Shown: in pieces, positions 61,465 through 64,000 of the stretch
Layout: the number at the start of each line of letters is the position of its first letter
Position numbering within the stretch: the first letter of the stretch is position 1
Assembly: GCA_036785325.1 (NCBI GenBank)
Contig: JAXIVH010000153.1
Location: 335,001-399,000 of the forward strand
DNA from: Urophycis tenuis
Taxonomy: Eukaryota > Chordata > Actinopteri > Gadiformes > Phycidae
DNA: 64,000 nt
Direction: 5' to 3'
Position numbers and translations under genes: made by a program
The notes under the pieces: model-generated
What the model was told of the DNA's origin: nothing
Databases searched by the model: none
What the model saw: the letters and a program-made list of their open reading frames with translations, nothing else

Positions 61465-62520
61465 GTTGTACTGAGAGTTACTGCTGTGAGGGTTGTACTG
61501 AGAGTTACTGCTGTGAGGGTTGTACTGAGAGTTACTGCTGTGAGGGTTGTACTGAGAGTTACTGCTGTGAGGGTTTGTACTGAGAGTTACTGCTGTGAGG
61601 GTTGTACTGAGAGTTACTGTTGTGAGGGTTGTACTGAGAGTTACTGTTGTGAGGGTTGTACTTAGAGTTACTGCTGTGAGGGTTGTACTGAGAGTTACTG
61701 CTGTGAGGGTTGTACTGAGAGTTACTGCTATGAGGGTTGTACTGAGAGTTACTGTTGTGAGGGTTGTACTTAGAGTTACTGCTGTGAGGGTTGTACTGAG
61801 AGTTACTACTGTGAGGGTTGTACTGAGAGTTACTGCTGTGTGAGGGTTGTACTGAGAGTTACTGCTATGAGGGTTGTACTGAGAGTTACTGCTGTGAGGG
61901 TTGTAGTTAGTGAGAGTTACTGCTGTGAGGGTTGTACTTGAGTTACTGCTGTGAGGTTTTAGAGTAAGTTAGAGTTACTGCTATGAGGGTTGTACTGAGA
62001 GTTACTGCTGTGAGGGTTGTAGTTAGTTAGAGTTACTGCTATGAGGGTTGTACTGAGAGTTACTGCTGTGAGGGGTTGTAGTTAGTGAGAGTTACTGCTA
62101 TGAGGGTTGTAGTTAGTGATAGTTACTGCTATGAGTATTGTAGGTAGTTAGTTACTGCTATGAGGGTTGTAGTTAGTTAGAGTTACTGCTATGAAGGTTG
62201 TAGTTAGTGAGAGTTACTGCTATGAGGGTTTGTAGTTAGTGAGAGTTACTGCTATGAGGGTTGTAGTTAGTTAGAGTTACTGCTATGAGGGTTGTAGTTA
62301 GTTAGAGTTACTGCTATGAGGATTGTAGTTTAGTGAGAGTTTACTGCTATGAGGGTTGTAGTTAGGTGATAGTTACTGCTATGAGGGTTGTAGTTAGTTA
62401 GAGTTACTGCTATGAGGGTTGTAGTTAGTTAGAGTTACTGCTATGAGGGTTGTAGTTAGTGATAGTTACTGCTATGAGGGTTGTAGTTAGTTAGAGTTAC
62501 TGCTATGAGGGTTGTAGTTA
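61465..62520. repeat. Minisatellite in the alpha intron before constant exon 3
   Basis: About 36 tandem units. In the left third the unit is 27 bp (GAGAGTTACTGCTGTGAGGG plus TTGTACT). From about 61900 it becomes mainly 31 bp through an added TAGT and a change of CTGTGAGG to CTATGAGG. The array begins only 40 bp from the splice acceptor. Confidence 0.95.
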
Positions 62521-62524
62521 GTAG

Positions 62525-64000
62525 CAGCTCGGCCGTGCGCTCAGTTATTCAACTGCTGTGTGTGATTTTAGAGGCACGATAGGCTGAACAGTGATGGTTA
62601 GATGTCTGCTAGTACTGCTAGTGATGGTCCAACGCAGATATTTAATTCTGTTGTGTGTTACTTTTACCCATGCAATGAAAACACATCTTTTTTTCTTCTT
62701 CTCATGGGTAAGAATTCTCTTTAAGGATATTCCTCCTACATGAGTCATGACGTACCATAGTTCAGGTCAACCAGCCAGATCACAAAAGCAAGTGGATGAA
62801 TTTGGTTGTAAAAAGTGCATAACATGCTCCATGTTGCGCAAGGAATCAAACCACAAGCATCAAGTCACTATGATGTGAGTCGCATTTAAATGACATGGTT
62901 CACAAAACCACTTTAAACACGCTGATCACAGGTTTGGCTATTTACAAATGTTCAACGATAACTTCAATTGAACTTCCAGCACAGTCAGGTGGCTGAATGC
63001 AGGTCAACGCGACGGTGCCCTACGTCAGAGTGTTTGTTGTGTGTGTGTGTGCGTTTGCACGTGTGAACATTCCTCATTGCTTAAGGACACACATTGTGTT
63101 TATTTTCTCACTGCGTGTCCATCCTGCAGCACGCAGGTGGCTGGCCTGGAGTGCTCCACTGCGCAGGTGGAGGCTGCCTGCTCCACCCTCTCTCATCTAA
63201 TTGCGCTCCATCTTACGACTCCATCACAGAGCCGTGTGCAGCACTACCCTGCCGGCTGCCTCTGTCTCCTCAGGACCAGAGAGCCCACCCCGTATCTCTG
63301 TGGAACATAACCATGTCAGGGAGAGGGGGGAAGTGGCACTCACAAGTCACTACTTATTACATGGAAGGCGAGTTATTTAGCGGCAACTCTAGGATTCAGA
63401 ATTATTGGTAGGCCTTTAAATAATATGAAACAATATATAGAGTGAAAGAGGGAAAGAGTGAGAGAGTGAACGAGTGAGAGTGAAAGAGTGAAAGAGAGTG
63501 AAAGAGTGACAGAGTGAAAGAGAGAGTGAACGAGTGAAGAGAGTGAAGAGAGAGGTGAAAGAGAGAGAGAGTGAGCCAAACAGAACCCCACCCCCGTCGC
63601 GTTGCTGGCTTCCTCTCAGCACTGACCCTACTTGCTGCGTGTCCCTCAGACGCTCACGTTTAATTTCTTTGCCTCTTTTTCTCCGGAGTTCTGTCCGAAG
63701 GGGAGAAGAATTGAACGGGTGTCCACCCAACCAGAAGGAGCAGAGTCTGGGAGACGTGCCCACGTGATACCCAGGGCCACAAGACTCGCGCGGTGTTCCC
63801 CTCGCCTGACCCATCCACTTCCTCTGAACTCACCGCTCGCCTCTATATATACACCCGCCTCTCTGTCTGAGATTAGGAATATCCTGACGACTGTTGCCCC
63901 TGTAACCACATCAGCCGCGGTATATATGGGCATGTATTGGGAAACACTGGTGCAGCTCAGTAACGTGAGCAGGTCTGGAACATCTAGCCGTACTATAAGG
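62525..64000. other. Presumed intron of the alpha gene, to the window edge
   Basis: No constant exon 2 (which should encode a segment like GPDQQWPTVSSAT) is recognised on the minus strand. Contains a GA-rich imperfect repeat at 63437-63573. Confidence 0.4.

Noticed and set aside
61374..61843. Repetitive plus-strand frames with a 9-residue period
   Set aside because: They are read from the 27-bp minisatellite unit, whose length is a multiple of three. The later 31-bp units break the frame.
61465..62520. Tandem array considered as a CRISPR
   Set aside because: Units are contiguous without unique spacers, and the genome is vertebrate.
63416..63814. 132-codon minus-strand frame, considered as alpha constant exon 2
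   Set aside because: It lacks the conserved alpha constant sequence and is largely the translation of a GA repeat.

Overview
The window is part of a clustered protocadherin locus from a bony fish, read backwards: all protocadherin exons lie on the minus strand, so transcription runs from high to low coordinates. The teleost assignment rests on the protocadherin type, on four copies of a fish-type tRNA-derived SINE and on abundant microsatellites. I cannot name the species.

Layout in transcription order. At 61.1-61.4 kb is the third constant exon of a Pcdh-alpha gene, the shared cytoplasmic C-terminus of all alpha isoforms. Its probable 3'UTR runs to about 57.9 kb, and a 1-kb minisatellite fills the intron just upstream of its acceptor. 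From 57.9 to 52.5 kb there is no gene. From 52.3 kb to the left edge runs an array of Pcdh-gamma-type variable exons. I label them in transcription order: V1 (52.3 kb), V2 (46-48 kb, a pseudogene), V3, V4, V5, V6, V7, V8, V9, V10, V11 and V12 (3.8-6.2 kb). Three further remnants are R1 (41 kb, 3' fragment), R2 (10.8 kb) and R3 (2.9 kb, both 5' fragments). The gamma constant exons must lie beyond the left edge. This matches the vertebrate order alpha variable, alpha constant, gamma variable, gamma constant.

Each intact variable exon is one ~2.4-kb exon. It encodes a signal peptide, six cadherin repeats (EC1-EC6), one membrane helix and a short cytoplasmic stub, and ends in phase 0 at a splice donor. 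V1 is the exception because it has no recognisable donor. Each exon has its own promoter. About 150-225 bp upstream of the ATG lies the conserved sequence element (CSE) with the CTCF-type CGCT core. About 350-500 bp upstream of most exons lies a match to the RE1/NRSE site bound by the neuronal repressor REST. In the recently duplicated exons (V7, V8, V9, V11, V12 and remnants R2, R3) the CpG of the CSE core is lost.

V3, V4 and V7-V12 share nearly identical EC5-EC6-membrane-tail sequence but differ in EC1-EC4, and V1 carries a sharply bounded ~355-bp patch of the same sequence. This is the signature of gene conversion. V5 and V6 have escaped it. The array is broken up by transposons. At the left edge a SINE sits inside a long-TIR element, which sits inside a small inverted-repeat element. 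A sister copy of the outermost element 10 kb away lacks the two inner insertions, so the order of events can be read directly.
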